From assembly GCF_000346465.2 (NCBI RefSeq), contig NC_034009.1, positions 19,115,606-19,179,605 of the forward strand: DNA of 64,000 nucleotides, read 5' to 3'. The stretch's first letter is position 1. Every line of letters starts with the position of its first letter. Positions 1 to 12,998 of the stretch are shown here, piece by piece. A program made the position numbers and the translations under genes. Origin of the DNA: Prunus persica. Its lineage: Eukaryota; Streptophyta; Magnoliopsida; Rosales; Rosaceae. A model generated the notes under the pieces. That model saw only the letters and a program-made list of their open reading frames with translations. It had not been told where the DNA came from and did not search any database.

Positions 1-1
1 T

Positions 2-3000
2 TGGCTAGCCAATATTGTACCGGTCCTAAAAAGAAAAATAGGGGCAGTTAGAATTTGTGTAGACTGCAGGAATCTGAATGTAGCATCTCCCAAGGATGAA
101 TATCCTATGCCAATGACAGATATGCTAGTAGATGGAGCTGCTCATAACCAAATGCTATTTTTTATGGATGGCAATGCAGGTTACAATCAGATTATGGTGG
201 CAAAAGAAGACATCCACAAGACAACTTTCATGTGACCAGGGCATATAGGTGCTTTTGAGTATACTGTAATGCCTTTTGGCTTAAGAAATGCAGGAGCTAC
301 TTATCAAAGAGCAATGAATTCTGTTTTCCATGATATGATAGGGCATTCTCTAGAGGTATACATAGACGATGTGGTGATTAAATCCCCAGAAGAGGGAAAC
401 CATGTATCAAATCTAAGAAAGGCATTCCTAAGGATGATACAACATAAATTGAAAATGAACCCCAAGAAATGTGTTTTTGGAGTTCAAGCAGGGAACTTCT
501 TAGGTTTCTTAGTCCACCAGAGGGGGATATAGATTGACAAAACCAAAGCAAAATCCATCATAGAAGCTCCACCACCCCGGAACAAGAAAGAACTACAGAG
601 TCTCCTAGGAAAAATTAACTTTCTAAGGAGATTCATATCCAATTCTGCAGGAAAGATCTAGCTTTTTTCCTCCTTGTTAAGATTGAAATAGGAACAGATG
701 TTCAAATGGGAAGAACAGCACCAACAAGCTTTTGAGGAAATCAAACATTACCTCTCAAATCCACCAGTTCTGTCCCCACCAAAGAGAGGAAGACCACTCA
801 AACTCTATATTTCTGCATCAGAAGTATCTATTGGAAGTTTGTTGGTTCAAGATAACAAGGAAGGGAAGGAACAGGCAGTCTACTATCTGAGCACAACTCT
901 GACAGAAGTAGAAAGGAAATATTCTTCAATTGAAAGGCTTTGTCTAGCCTTATACCTCACCGCTGTGAAACTCAAACACTATATGCTGCCTTTCACTATC
1001 TATATCATTGCCAAGACAGACCTAATCAAATACATGCTAACGAGGCCAATGTTGAGAGGCAGAATTGGAAAATGGACTATGGCTTTAACAGAATTTGCTT
1101 TCAAATATGTTCCTCAGAAAGCTGTCAAAGGGCAAGCTGTAGTAGATTTCCTAGCAGATCATCCAGGGGAAGAGATTGAAAACATGGACTCTTTGGACAT
1201 AGCAAATGCAGATCTGCTGACTAGAGCTCATACTTGCCTTAACAATTCTATCTATTCAGTTCACCTCACACCTTAGAAATTGTACTTTGATGGATCAAAG
1301 ACTGATGTAGCTTCTAGGGCAGGGATTGTTTTAGAAGAGCCACTAGGGATCAGACATTGTTATTCTTTCCAGTTAGATTTCCAGTGCACCAACAACATGG
1401 TTGAATATGAAGCTTTAATCATTGATTTAGAAATGCTGGTGGAATTAGGGATCCAATCTGTGGAAATCCTAGGAGATTCTATGCTTGTGTTAAAACATAT
1501 TGCTGGAGAATACAAGTGTCTGAGTCCTTCCTTAGCTGTTTATTTAGTGGCAGCTAGAAACCTGCTGACAGAATTTAGAGAGGCTACTTGGGAACATATC
1601 CCAAGAGAAGAAAATTCTGCAGCCAATGAATTGGCTCAGATAGCAACAGGTATACAAATGCTTGAAGATTGTGTGCAAAGGATCATCAAGGTAGGAAAGA
1701 AAAGTCTACCATCTATTCTGACCAGAGGAATGGAGATAGATGTTAATTCTGCCATAATCACTCAAGATGATTGGAGAAATCCTATCATGAATTACTTGCA
1801 GTATCCAACCTTGCCTTCTGAGAAAAAAGTTAGAATCGTGGCTTTAAACTACCTTATGTGGACTGGAGATTTGGTCCGAAAAAGCAAGGATGAGGTACTT
1901 CTAAGGTGCCTTGGAAAGAAAGAATACATGAAAGTCATGGGAGAAACTCATGAAGGAATCTGTGGAGCTCACCAAGGAGGAAGAAAAATGTGCTCGCTAA
2001 TTATAAGGTATAGCTACTTCTGGCAAACCATGATGAAAGATTGCATTGACTATTCCAAGAGATGTGGGGCTAGTCAAAGGCACTGCCCAATCCAGCAGGC
2101 TCCTTCAGTTCCTATGAATCTAGTGGTAAAGCCATGGGCTTTCAAAGGATGGGCAATGGATCTCATTGACAAGATCTATCCAACCAGTAGCAAGCAGCAT
2201 TGTTTTATCATTGTGGCCACGAATTATTTCACCAAATGGGTGGAAGCCAAGCCTGTTAAGTCCACAACATCCCAAGAGATCATCACTTTCATAGAAAAAC
2301 AGATTATACAAAGGTTTGGCATTCCAGAATCGATCACAACTGACAGAGGATCTTCTTTCATATCCGGAGAGATGCTAGATATGGCAGAAGCATTCAAATT
2401 CAAACTGCTTCAATCCACTCCCTACTATGCTCAAGCTAATGGACAGGCATAATCAAGTAACAAGGTGATCATCAACATTATCAGGCAAATGCTTGATAAA
2501 AACCCAAAGCAGTGGCATGAGAAGTTGTCAGAGACTCTGTGGGCATATAGAACTTCAAAAAGAGAGGCAATTGGCATGACTCCTTATGCTTTAACCTATG
2601 GTCATGATGCAATTCTGCCCATGGAGATAGCAGTCCAGTCTCTCAGAATTACTCATCAACACAATCTGGTTGGAAAAGACTACTCTCAAGCCATGCTGCT
2701 AGAACTGGAAGGATTGGATGCAAGCAGGATTGATACCCTTAACAAACTCTTAGCAGGAAAACAGGCTGTATCAAGAGCCTACAACAAGAGAGTTAAAAAC
2801 AAAAGTTTTGAAGAGGGAGAGATAGTCTGGAAAGCAGTTTTGCCCCTTGGAACACATATAGCAGGTTATGGAAAGTGGTTACCTACATGGGAAGGTCCTT
2901 TCATAATTAAGCAAATCCTAGGAATGGGGGCATACAGATTATAGGACCGAGATGGAGAGGTTCATGCTGCACCAATCAATGACAAGTGGTTGAAGAAATT

Positions 3001-3079
3001 TTATCCAACTATGTGGGATTCACAGGCTGAACAAACAGATCCTGGAATAGAGAAAGAACGAAATGAGACTGTTACTTGA
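2..3079 (+). pseudogene. Ty3/gypsy (Tat-like) pol: RT, RNase H, second RNase H, integrase; decayed
   Basis: The window opens inside reverse transcriptase. The order is RT (2-532, YIDD active site at 359-370), a retroviral-type RNase H (about 698-1200), a second RNase H-like domain (1280-1660, starting YFDGSKTD), the integrase zinc-binding region (HEGICGAHQGG near 1950), the integrase core (GWAMDLIDKI near 2145, TTDRGSSF near 2337) and the integrase C-terminus to 3079. Two RNase H domains in tandem are known from the plant Tat lineage, and no chromodomain is seen. The frame is broken by stops at 232, 530, 659, 1274, 2450 and 2942. The last zinc-ligand Cys of the HHCC motif reads Ser (RCGASQRH). 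Protein function is lost. The lineage is inferred from domain order only. Confidence 0.9.
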
Positions 3080-3149
3080 ATCTTTGTTTCAGAAGTTTGA
3101 CTTATATTTATTTTTTCTTTCTTTGTCAGAGTTTTGTATTATGTCTTTT

Positions 3150-3899
3150 ATGTTGATAAGTCATTCAAAACGAGACTTCTCTCGTTACAAATTTTGTTCA
3201 GCAAAAGCCAAGAAAAGCAGAGTTTGAGTTTTCACAAATATGAAAACCTCAACAAATTTTACAGTGCAGTTCCAGCTTATTAAGTCCTCAAGTCCAGCCA
3301 CTTTTGCCTCTTCAGACTGAAGAAGCCGCAGTTCTGCCTACTTAAAAGCCTCCCAAGGCTTGAAGTAGATTAAAGCTCTGCAAAAATTGAACTTTGGTAT
3401 CGATTTACAACTGAAGTTAAGCAGTTGAAGTTGTTAACAGCTCAGTCTAGCATAGACATACTCAGTCCAGGCCGGATCAGAAGTTTCTACCCAGGCAGAA
3501 ATGGAATTCCAGCTGTCTTTTTGTCTTTCTAGAGTTGATTTTTCCCTTTTTAATTATGTAGAAGGCAGTTCTGCCTAAAACAGTCCACTTTATCATCATC
3601 TATTCTAGTCAGAACTACCAATTTTATACTGTGATAAATTATGAAGTCCTTACCAGTCTGAGGCAGGAAAAGAACTTACTTGGGAAATATTCCTCACCCA
3701 AATTCACAATCGCTTGTTTAGAAATCAGTAACTTGGGGCGCAAGTTATCTTTTTCAAAGAAGTCTGCTAGGATTTTTTATTGCTAGCAGTGGCACGCTCG
3801 CACACCAAAGAAAGTTGGTTTGTTGACCAGTCAATGGTTTTCAAGGCAATGGGGAACTTTGCCCTTCCATCACAGGAGCAAACATAAAACGGGTGAACA
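3150..3899 (+). mobile_element. 3' LTR (partial) of the upstream Tat-like gypsy element
   Basis: This stretch follows the integrase stop and aligns by eye with 17740-18504. Shared blocks include ATATGAAAACCTCAACAAAT, the CAGTTCTGCC stretches, GGCAAGAAAAGAA-like text, and the end AAAACGGGTGAACA. The LTR ends with CA at 3899. The upstream part of the other copy, which holds the TATA box, has no counterpart here, so the U3 half seems to be missing. The left boundary is uncertain by about 80 bases. Confidence 0.65.
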
Positions 3900-3979
3900 G
3901 CAGTTCTATACCTCCCCGTAGCTCTCTCGCACTCCCCCAGCCGGTCCTCTCCTAACGCTCTCTATTCTGAATTGTCCCC

Positions 3980-4470
3980 ATCTCGCTGTTCTGAATCGCG
4001 AAACCCCCCCTCGACCCCATCTTCTAGGTATGTCTTCCGAATAGCATACGGTCGCAGCTGCTTGCAACCTTGAAGCTCAACTCCATCGCCGACCTCCAAT
4101 AGGTAGTCTTAATGGTCATTTTCTTAATCTCTTTGGGTTTCTGTTAAATTGGTTTTATTTTGATTGCTTAGGTTTTTGTGAAATTGGTTTTATTTTGATT
4201 GCTTTGGGTGTGTTTTTTGAATCTTCATGCTCATCCATCTCGGTTTTTACCAAATGGATTTAGATTGCTCTGGCCATGTGAATCTTGAAATTTGGGATTT
4301 TTCATTTGATGCAGTAGATTTGTATAGTCTGATTGTGATGAATCCTTGTTCACTATTGTGTTATTATTGCTGTATTGCGGTTGTGTTGCTATTGTATTGC
4401 TGTTATATTCCTGTTGTATTGCCATTGTATTGCCTGTTTATTGTGGTTGTATTGCAGTGATTTGCTTGTG
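3980..4470 (+). repeat. Left terminal inverted region of the MULE (truncated)
   Basis: The reverse complement recurs at 10205-10496 and 12999-13300. Matching landmarks are GAAGCTCAACTCCATCG, TTTCTTA, the repeated AAATTGGTTT units (4150-4200) and TCTGATTGTGATGAATCCTT (4328-4347), against CTGATTATGATGATTCCTTG on the right side. Many short T/G-rich TATTGC units follow. No gene is seen in it. Confidence 0.6.
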
Positions 4471-4569
4471 GCTTCACATGTGTTAATGAAATATTGTTTT
4501 GTCATGGTAAAAAATGGAGACAATTGTTATTCTGGTTTGCTACAATGAAAAATGAATAACCTCAAAGAA

Positions 4570-6952
4570 GATGTGCAAATACGAAGGGGGTAAAAGGCTT
4601 AATAGTACCACATACCATCACATTTGCTAAACTGTTGGATCGTGTGCATATGATTGGTAATACAAATAGTAGGGAAGACAAGGTTTGCTTAAAGTTCTCA
4701 GTTTTGGTGGCCTCGGATGAGTGGAAGCACATAAAGATTGAGGGCGATGATGATGTTAAATTTTTTATGAAGTATAACACCTTCAAAACTAGCTCCTTTA
4801 CTCGTGAGTATAGAAGATAGAGGACTGACAAATGATGTAGTTGATAGTATGCATATGAAAACAAATAGTAGTTGAATGGGTCGTTCTTTAGTTGCCATTG
4901 TTGAACGTAATGAAGTAACTCGGAATAATACAAATGTCGCTAATGTGGGAGGTGATGTTAGCGAGGTGGATATGATTGATTTTAAGGAGGTGGAGGAGAT
5001 GCATGGTGGTGATAATGGCATTGAAACAAATGAAGTGTCAATGTACTCTGCTCTTCCTATTTTTGGCCGCTTGGACACATCAGCCCAATTGCCAATAATG
5101 CGTTTAGGACGAGAATTTGAACCCACCGTGAAAATTATTTGAGTGAAATGGGTGAACACAACCAGTACAATGTGGCCGGTATAAGTGATGGAGAAGCATA
5201 TTTGGACACAGGGTATTCGCGAAGTGATTGGAATTCGAAAATTGAAGTTGGGCAAATTTTCTCTAGTAAGGGAGCCTTATTGACTAAGTTTTTTAGCGGC
5301 ATTGAGAGGCCACTTTGAATTTAAGATGCAATTCTCTTGCACTAAGATGTTGCTTATGGTTTGTTGTCAACGTTCATGCACATGGCAGGTCCGAGCATTG
5401 AGAATTGGAGAATAGAACTTCATGATTGTGAACTGTACAGCTGGCCATGAATGTGATTTGAGATTGATAAATGACAACCATCGTCAAGCAACCACATCAC
5501 TTGTAGCTACTTCATTGAAAAGGAAGTTGAATGATTCTCGGATAATACACACTGAGTGACATAATGAGAGATGTGAAACACAACTTTGGTTTCACCTTCA
5601 TTATTCGAAAGCTTGGAAAGCGAGGGAGTTAGCTCTAATGTCAATTAGAGGATCAAACGAGGAAGCATATTATATCCTTCCAGCCTATTGCTATGAATTG
5701 GAGCCTATGAATCCCGGCACAAAGACACACATCCATACTGATGAGAACAATTACTTTGTGTATTTTTTATGGCAGTTGGCTCATGTATTAGGGGTTTCAA
5801 TCTTCCATACACCCAGTGATAGCCGTGGATGCCACTCATTTAAAATCTAAGTACAAGAGTGTTATGTTTGTAGCGAATGCATTCGATGGTAATCGAAATA
5901 TATATCCTCTTTCTTTTGGGATTGGGGATTTGGAGATGGATGCATCATGACATTGGTTTTTCACTAAACTTCATGAAGCCATTGGTGAGTGTCCTAATTT
6001 GTTATCATTTATGATCACAATGTTAGCATAGAGAATGTGTGGAACAAAGTTTTTCCAGTAGCGCAACATGGCATATGCTTTTATCATATGAAGAGGAAAT
6101 GAAACACACTTGCAAGTTGAAAAAGCGTGATAAAATGTTAATGCACTTTGAGCAGACTGCGAAATCTTATTCAATGGCTAAATTTGATCGTCATTTTCAC
6201 AAGATCAAGGGAAAGGAATAGGTTGCTGAATATCTTGAACAGGTAGGGTTACACAAGTGGTCTAGAGCTCACATGGATGGACGCCGCTACAATGTAATGA
6301 CAACAAATATTTCGGAGTCAATAAACTCAGTCCTTAGGTTTGCAAGGATGCTACTAGTGGTTCATTTGATAGGGGAAATTATTAATCTCCTTGTCAAATG
6401 GTTCACCGAACATCGTGAGTTGGCTTTGAAATGCACAAAAATATTGTGCCCCAATTTTGGCAAGAAAAGATTAAGGAATAGGTTGGATGATGCTGCAAGG
6501 ATGAATGTCGTTAAACTAAATAATGTACAATATAATGTTGTGTACGGTGATATGGACGGCCTCCTACATTTGGCGAACAACAATTGTAGTTGTAGGAAGT
6601 TTCAGCTTGAGCAGCTACCTTGCAAGCATATAGTTGCAGTTTCTCACTTCTTGAAACTAAATGTATACTCCAAGACTTATGGGTATTACACTCGAAAAAC
6701 CTGGTTGGATGCTTATACAGATACCATCTACCCGGTATAGCCTAAATGAATATGGGTTATTCTTGAAGATGTCCGAAGTCGTGTTGTGCTACCTCCCATG
6801 GCGAAGGTCATGCTAGGTAGACGGAAGAAGCTAAGGATTCCCTCGTAAGGAGAGGGCACCATTACAAGAAAGTGCTCAAGGTGCGGTTCCATTGGCCACA
6901 ATAAAATCACCTGTAAAAACAATCTTCCACTGCGTAATGTATCTTAGACAAT
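4570..6952 (+). pseudogene. MULE (MuDR-type) transposase, decayed
   Basis: Pieces in several frames form a MURA-like transposase. These are an N-terminal region (4635-4820, GDDDVKFFMKYNT), the MuDR plug-like region near 5240-5560 (VGQIFSSKGALLTKFFSG), a scrambled catalytic region (5640-6220), a conserved block at 6273-6370 (MTTNISESINSVLRFARM), a SWIM zinc finger near 6585-6635 (NNCSCRKFQLEQLPCKHIVA, the CxC...CxH pattern), and a final CCHC knuckle at 6868-6915 (CSRCGSIGHNKITC). Multiple frameshifts and stops separate the parts, so no active protein is expected. The family call is firm because SWIM and knuckle occur in the usual order. Confidence 0.85.
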
Positions 6953-7034
6953 ATGATTTGTGTTGGTTTGTTAGGTACTGTCAATTTGAATTTTATTTGT
7001 GGTGGGTTTGGTGTTATGTGGATTGTGAATTCTG

Positions 7035-9310
7035 TTAAATTTGCATAATTTGGACTGTATTTCTATACAGCATGGTGTGTTCCCTATTTATATTGACAGT
7101 AATCATCATCTTTTTCCTCAAGGGATCGGTAAACGGACTCAACATTGTAGTGGCCGATCGTTTCTTTATGCACCCTTTACCTTCAACATCTTGTTTTTCA
7201 ACAGTAGCACTACCTTCCTTAATCGCTTCATCACCAGCCACAGTAACATTGGCTATGATGGGAGGATTCATCTGACCTCCCAATGCCTTAATGTTGCTTT
7301 TTTTCCAATCCTCTAACAAAGATAACAGTTTTTTGCAGATTACTCCGCACTCGTCCACATCTTCCGGAGTAGGAAGCTTCTCAGCTTCTTGCTGCACTTG
7401 TTTGTCAGGAACTGAAGTGCCAATTTCTGCCTCTTGGATTTGCATGACTACGAAGGCTTTGGCTCCATCACCAGGGACTTGTGCTTCCATTTCTGCTGGT
7501 TCTTTAGTCGGAGTAATATATTCATGTACGGGCGTCATTGTCGTCTCCTTCATTGATATGAGGATTACCCACTTCTTCATGAACTTCATCATGTTTATTC
7601 AATCCACCATTTCGTTTTTTCAACTCCTCTATCTCCAGCTTAAAATAATGTTCTATTGAAGCGAGGGTCTAGCTGAAATCCTCCACACACTTTTTATTTT
7701 TTTGACACTCATTCTCATGTTTCAAAGACTCTTCCAAGTCACACACTCTCTTTCTAAGCGCTTGATTTGAATTGGTTACCCTTGCCAATTCATCCTTTGT
7801 GGTTTGAAACTCACACTCCAAAGTGCATAACTCAATCGACGAGAGTTTATCCCTGCATATAGTTATAATGGAACTGTTACAATACTTACAAAATATAACC
7901 CACATATTGCTACTATATTGCTATCGTATTGTCTATATACATATATTGATTATATAGCAGCAATATTAAGTTTATTATGACCTATATATTGCAAAAAGGT
8001 CATGCTCACCTTGGAAGATGAGGGAAGGGTAGTTGTTTCCTCAACTTCGTTATCTTTTTCTTCAACGGAAGTGCTGGTATTTTCTTGGGCCTCATCGGCA
8101 AACAATTCAACAATTTCTTCAATGTTTTCATCATCGTCACCCCAAGTCCAATAGGGTTGTTGCTTGCCAATTAGAGTTGGGCGGAGAAGTTGCACATCAA
8201 CCTCCAATGTACACATACAAAATACATATTAGTAAACTTATTATTTTTTCATATGCATAACATAATCATCATGAACATATAACTAACCTCACAGTTTTCG
8301 AATACTTGGCTCATTACCTCATGAAAACGAGCCGAAGTATTGCTCATCCATTGTAGTATATATACGAGGGATGGGACCATTCTCTTCGTGCACAACAAAA
8401 TGCAGTGCAGCCAACTTTGGAAACACCTCAAAAGCCCAAATCTATTTTGAACAATAAAACATGAATCACTATAAAGAAATTAAATTGAACTTATAAATTT
8501 ATAGATATTTGCTCACCTGAAGGGCAAAGCCAAAGCCTTTTATATGGTACTCTCTTGGTCTACCACTTGCCGTTGTCTTTGATTTCTTTTCAGATTTTTT
8601 TTTTTGTTTTTGTAGTTTTTTGGGGCACTTTTACTCGATGGTAATATGCACAAAGGGCCCTCAAAAGTGAGGCATTTGTCTTCGCATATGAAACAGCGCC
8701 TCATGGATACTTCTAAAACTCTTCAAGGTCTTCTGACAATTTCAAATACTGGATGTCAATGTTGACATGTTTTTCACTACCCAACAGCACAAAAACAACA
8801 AAATATAGAAATCCAAGCTTCACGGCATCCTCCTCATTAGCGCAGTCGATTAAGGCCTTTTTCTAGTTCAAAAAGGGTCACAGTTTTATTGTTGCAGAAG
8901 TATTTCTTTTTCAATGAGCAGTTTTCGTTAGTCGCAATCAGAATGAAACGTAGATTTTCAAATCTTAGCCCCGTGATGACGCAAAACTGCTGCCCCATGA
9001 ATTGTATCACCTTATTAACAATAATGAATTTTATCCCATTCACCTGGGAAATTGTCTTCGGATCAATCTTCCTCAACAACAACCTATGGACAATTTGTGC
9101 AGTCTACTTAAGGTCCTCAATCAGTAATAGATGATCAAAACAACTATCGTGGAGCCTTTGTAACTGTTGTGGACTCAATTTCTCCTTAATTATACTTATG
9201 ACGGTCTTTGTATGGGAAAGGGACAACGCCTTTCCCTGGAACTTTTGATCCTCAACAATCATAAGCTTTACTTTAGAAACCATATTTCCTTGCACACCAA
9301 CATTATACAA
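7035..9310 (-). pseudogene. DUF1985-type gene carried by the MULE, decayed
   Basis: Read on the minus strand, 9310-8837 gives LSPQQLQRLHDSCFDHLLL and QFMGQQFCVITGLRFEN, typical of the DUF1985 domain found in plant MULE-borne Ulp1-like genes. Further pieces continue the family pattern: YPWGAVSYAKTNASLLRALC-like near 8700-8650, and FPKLAALHFVVHEENGPIPR near 8430-8370. Acidic stretches follow (8216-7950), then a coiled-coil-like segment (7905-7720) and a charged tail ending at 7035. Stops and frame changes, and perhaps real introns, interrupt it. The Ulp1 cysteine-protease domain that usually follows DUF1985 is not visible. The gene converges on the transposase. The function is unknown, and it is probably dead. 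Confidence 0.7.
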
Positions 9311-10204
9311 ATAATTTCAAGCTGTTGAAATATACATAATAACAAAGCAATAAACACATAATACAGAGGCAGATCAAGACAATAAGCACGAGATATATCA
9401 GTGATAAAAGTGCAATAGAGGGGCAATAGAACCTGATATGCAATACATGTATGTTAACCAATGTGTCCCATGACAGAAAAAATACAAATTCCTTTTACCT
9501 ACAAGGTTTATATTTTCTCTCCATAAGACTTGTTACAAAATGCCACAAATCCCATTTGATACATCACTTTCATTTATAATGCTATGTAGAAGACAGCTTT
9601 TGGTTTGTTGGATTAAATTGTGGAAAGAAATGGCCATTCTCATCAACTGTCATTCTCCCGAAATGTGAAATAATACCAATTGCATTCTTTACCCAATTTC
9701 AGTTTCTTATCTACTCTCAAACTCTCTCCACACTCCACTCTTATCTACATTCCATTTTACCAAATTTGGATTACATTCCATCCACAAACCAAACACCACC
9801 TAACTATCAAAGTGATTTCATGCCCCAAGGATCAACTTCATACACGGTTTGAGAGAAAGGCTAAAAGAACTAGCCCAACTGCATCAATGTTTCCTTAAAT
9901 CTACTCATCACCATACTGATATTCATGTATGTCATAAAAAGAGAACAAATGAAATACAATACAGATGGAACATCAAAAGAAAAATTATGGACTCTGCTTG
10001 TATAGCAGAATAAATGGCTATTTATGTACAAACTACAGACATCAAAAAGTTACTGCAACTGCAAAACAAACTATAAAGATTCATGTGGCTAATGTAGAGA
10101 CTATAAATGAACACCTATAATTTCCCTTCTTTGGATGAAAGAAAACAACAAAGAAACATAGAATCCAATTGCATAAATCGCCAAAACCATTCAAACCACA
10201 ATGG
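9311..10204. other. Non-coding interior of the MULE
   Basis: AT-rich sequence upstream of the DUF1985 pseudogene. I see no coding region, only short chance ORFs. It presumably holds the promoter side of the minus-strand gene. Confidence 0.5.
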
Positions 10205-10496
10205 AACGAGAATAAAATCATAATAAACTAGCAATACAACAGCTCTACAATGGCAATACAACAATACTACAAAGGCAATAGAACAACACTACAATGGCAA
10301 TACAACATCAAAAAAAGAGCAATACAACATCAATAACAACAGCAAAACAACTACATTAATCAAGCGAATCCCAAATCAAATGCAAGAATCAATCCACAAA
10401 GAACAAACCCATTGACTGTTTCAAACAAGGAATCATCATAATCAGTCAATTTCAGATAAACCCTAAACCCTAAACCAATTTTAGAGAAACCCTTAA
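10205..10496 (-). repeat. Right terminal inverted region of the MULE, inner part
   Basis: GCAATACAAC units at 10228-10330 mirror the TATTGC units of the left arm. The run AAACCCTAAACCCTAAACC at 10460-10478 resembles plant telomere repeats, but belongs to a longer degenerate series that resumes at 12999 after the solo LTR insertion. Confidence 0.6.
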
Positions 10497-10931
10497 TGAA
10501 AGGACCCGCCCCGAATTTTTTCAAAACCCGAGACGAACCCTTTGGAATTCCTGACATCACCTCGATGCCAGGCCCACTTACTAAAAACCGAGACTTCCTG
10601 CCGAAATTTCGGCAGAGCCTCCCCTATAATTTGGACATTTCCCAAAATTTCAACCTGCATAAAAACGCATTTAATATTCACAACTGGCAACATGCACAAT
10701 ATAATTTCATGCAGTTCACATAAATTGGCCTTTGTCCTTCCAATAATTCTCAACAGACTACCAAACAACTCCAATACAATTTATGACTAACATTTAGTCT
10801 GCGGCTGCACCTAATAACCTTAGGCTGCCTACGTACCCTCCTTGAGGGATCAAGCCACACGTAGTTCTTCCCTAAAACCCAATTCCACACTTGGGCGATA
10901 CCTTATTTCATTTCTTTGTATTTCATATAAT

Positions 10932-11490
10932 CTCCCCATACGCCGGTACAACCAACGCCACGTATGGGGCCTGTCAACACGCCGGATAACCTACGCCACG
11001 TGCGACCATGCCATACTATCATAATATCTCCCCATACGCCAGTACAACCAACGCCACGTATGGGGTCTGTCTCAACGCCGGATAACCTACGCCACGCGAG
11101 ACCTGCACATCATATCACATAACTCCCCATACGCCGGTACAACCAACGCCACGTATGGGGCCTGTCCCAACGCCGGATAACCTACGCCACGTGGGACCTC
11201 AACATCATATGACAAATCTCCCCATACGCCGGTACAACCAACGCCACGTATGGGGCCTGTCGACACGCCGGATAACCTACGCCACGTGCGACCTCAACAC
11301 AATATCACAATATCTCCCCATACGCCGGTACAACCAACGCCACGTATGGGGCCTGTCTCAACGCCGGATAACCTACGCCACGTGAGACCTGAACATCATA
11401 TTACAAATCTCCCCATACGCCGGTACAACCAACGCCAAGTACGGGGCCTGTCCCAACGCCGGATAACCTACGCCACGTGGGACCTCACTT
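10932..11490. repeat. 95-bp minisatellite, six copies, inside the solo LTR
   Basis: Units start at 10932, 11028, 11123, 11218, 11314 and 11409 (period 95-96). Each contains CCCCATACG ... CGTATGGGG, an inverted repeat able to form a hairpin, then an AACGCCGGATAACCTACGCC-like block. Several copies carry a CACGTG palindrome. The units are nearly identical, which suggests recent amplification. Confidence 0.95.
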
Positions 11491-12682
11491 TCACTTGGTG
11501 GTACTTGTAGTGAAACCTAAAATCTGAGGAGGTACCTAAGGTAGTGCGTATAGCACTCCAAACTGACATTCTAGACTCTGTTGTACCCTTGTACAAGCTT
11601 ATTATAATTATAATAATAAATATTAATTCTAATATTGTGTAACCCTCCACAATAGTCTAGCACCCGATAATCTCCCCTGGAAAGGTAAGATTACTCTGGG
11701 AGACTCACGGTCAACCAAGGGTCAAACTACTCTAACCCTGGTCAAACGGACCTACGGAACCCACAACCTCCAATTTCCGATCCGAAGGTCCCTATGGGTT
11801 CTACCAGGTATAGGACACTTGTCCTGCAAGTTTGGTTCAGATCGGACGGTCGGATTGCCCACGATCGTACGATCTGACAATTAATATAAAATACAAACTT
11901 TAAAATTATTATTCGGAACATCCGGGGCTCCGATTCACAATCCGTGAATTCCTACACGATCCTAGAATTACCTAGATTAACATATATTAAATTTGGGAAA
12001 ATCCAACGGTCCCAACCTATCGAACCCGGATAACGCACAATATGCGATCGTCCGTTCGATAGTCAAACGACGTCTGAATTGAGATCCGCGATATCCTACG
12101 CACTCGTGACAACCTAAGGATCTCATCGAGACACAGTGCCACTTTTTCTACAGTACCCACGCGCCGCCGCACGCGCCGGCAGCGCGTGGGTGCCCAAAGC
12201 GATAAAGCTTCGCCGGAAAATCTCAACACCACGGCTCCAAACTCCTACCCTAGGTATAACACCCTATTTGGAGCCACTTTTGTTCTTGGACCTACTCCAA
12301 AAACTGACCGGAAGTGGCCGGAATCGCGATCCCAAAACCGGCCGAATTTCAATTCGAAAATCGAATTGTCTACGCTAAGAATCGATCTAATCCTACCCAA
12401 CCATTAGCTAGAGCATGTAGAAGGGATGAATTTCCATACCTTGATCGCGAGAAATGGCGGCCTGAGGAGGGAGATCGGCGGCTGTGAACATCGGGCGGTG
12501 TCGGCCGCTTCTTCTCCAAATTCGGGCGAAACCGCGGCCGCTGGAGGCGGGAGACGGCTGGGGCTGGAAGAGGACGACGCCCCGGTCATTTTGGTACCGG
12601 CCCCGTCCACAGCCGTGGCCGGTGGCCGGAGTTACGAGGAGAGAGAGAGAGAGAGAACCGACGGGAGAGAGAGAGAGGTCGC

Positions 12683-12684
<2 letters not shown>

Positions 12685-12734
<50 letters not shown>
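12685..12734. repeat. (GA)n microsatellite
   Basis: About 25 GA units, part of a wider purine-rich stretch from 12637. The ORFs across it are artefacts of the repeat. Confidence 0.98.
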
Positions 12735-12737
<3 letters not shown>

Positions 12738-12998
12738 CCAGATTTTTTATAAAAAATCTCATTTCGAAATATTTACGATTGTGCCACTGGGCTTCTTTTG
12801 ACCATATCTCTCTCGTTACAACTCCGATTCGAGCCCACTACGTGTCTATGAACTCGTCTCAGTACGACATATCCAAAAATACAAGTCACGGTCCCAAACT
12901 CTCTCCGGTTAAAAATGTGACTAAAATATCCTTAAATAATTAAATAATTAAATAAGGGTGAAATTTGGGGAAATTTGGGGTCGGGGTGTTACACTTAA

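Larger units (their letters stand above)
10497..12993 (-). mobile_element. 2.5-kb solo LTR with 5-bp target duplication
   Basis: On the minus strand the LTR starts TGTAACACCCCGACCCC and ends GGGTCCTTTCA, so on the plus strand it runs from TGAAAGGACCC to GGTGTTACA. The 5-bp CTTAA flanks it on both sides (10492-10496 and 12994-12998), and the host repeat series of AAACCCCTAAACC units resumes directly after it. No coding region or second LTR lies inside, so it is a solo LTR, probably of a Ty3/gypsy element. It carries the 95-bp minisatellite and a long GA tract. Related LTRs are at 13713-16729 and 23624-26315. Confidence 0.85.

Noticed and set aside
4698..5255. 185-codon minus-strand ORF
   Set aside because: It is antisense to the MULE transposase pseudogene and has no family features.
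10459..10478. Telomere repeat array
   Set aside because: Only about three AAACCCT units, and they belong to a longer degenerate MULE arm repeat.
10932..11490. Regularly spaced palindromic repeats resembling a CRISPR array
   Set aside because: The whole 95-bp unit repeats, so there are no unique spacers, and the setting is a plant LTR.
12404..12801. ORFs of 68-108 codons on both strands rich in Arg/Glu
   Set aside because: They run through the GA microsatellite inside a solo LTR.
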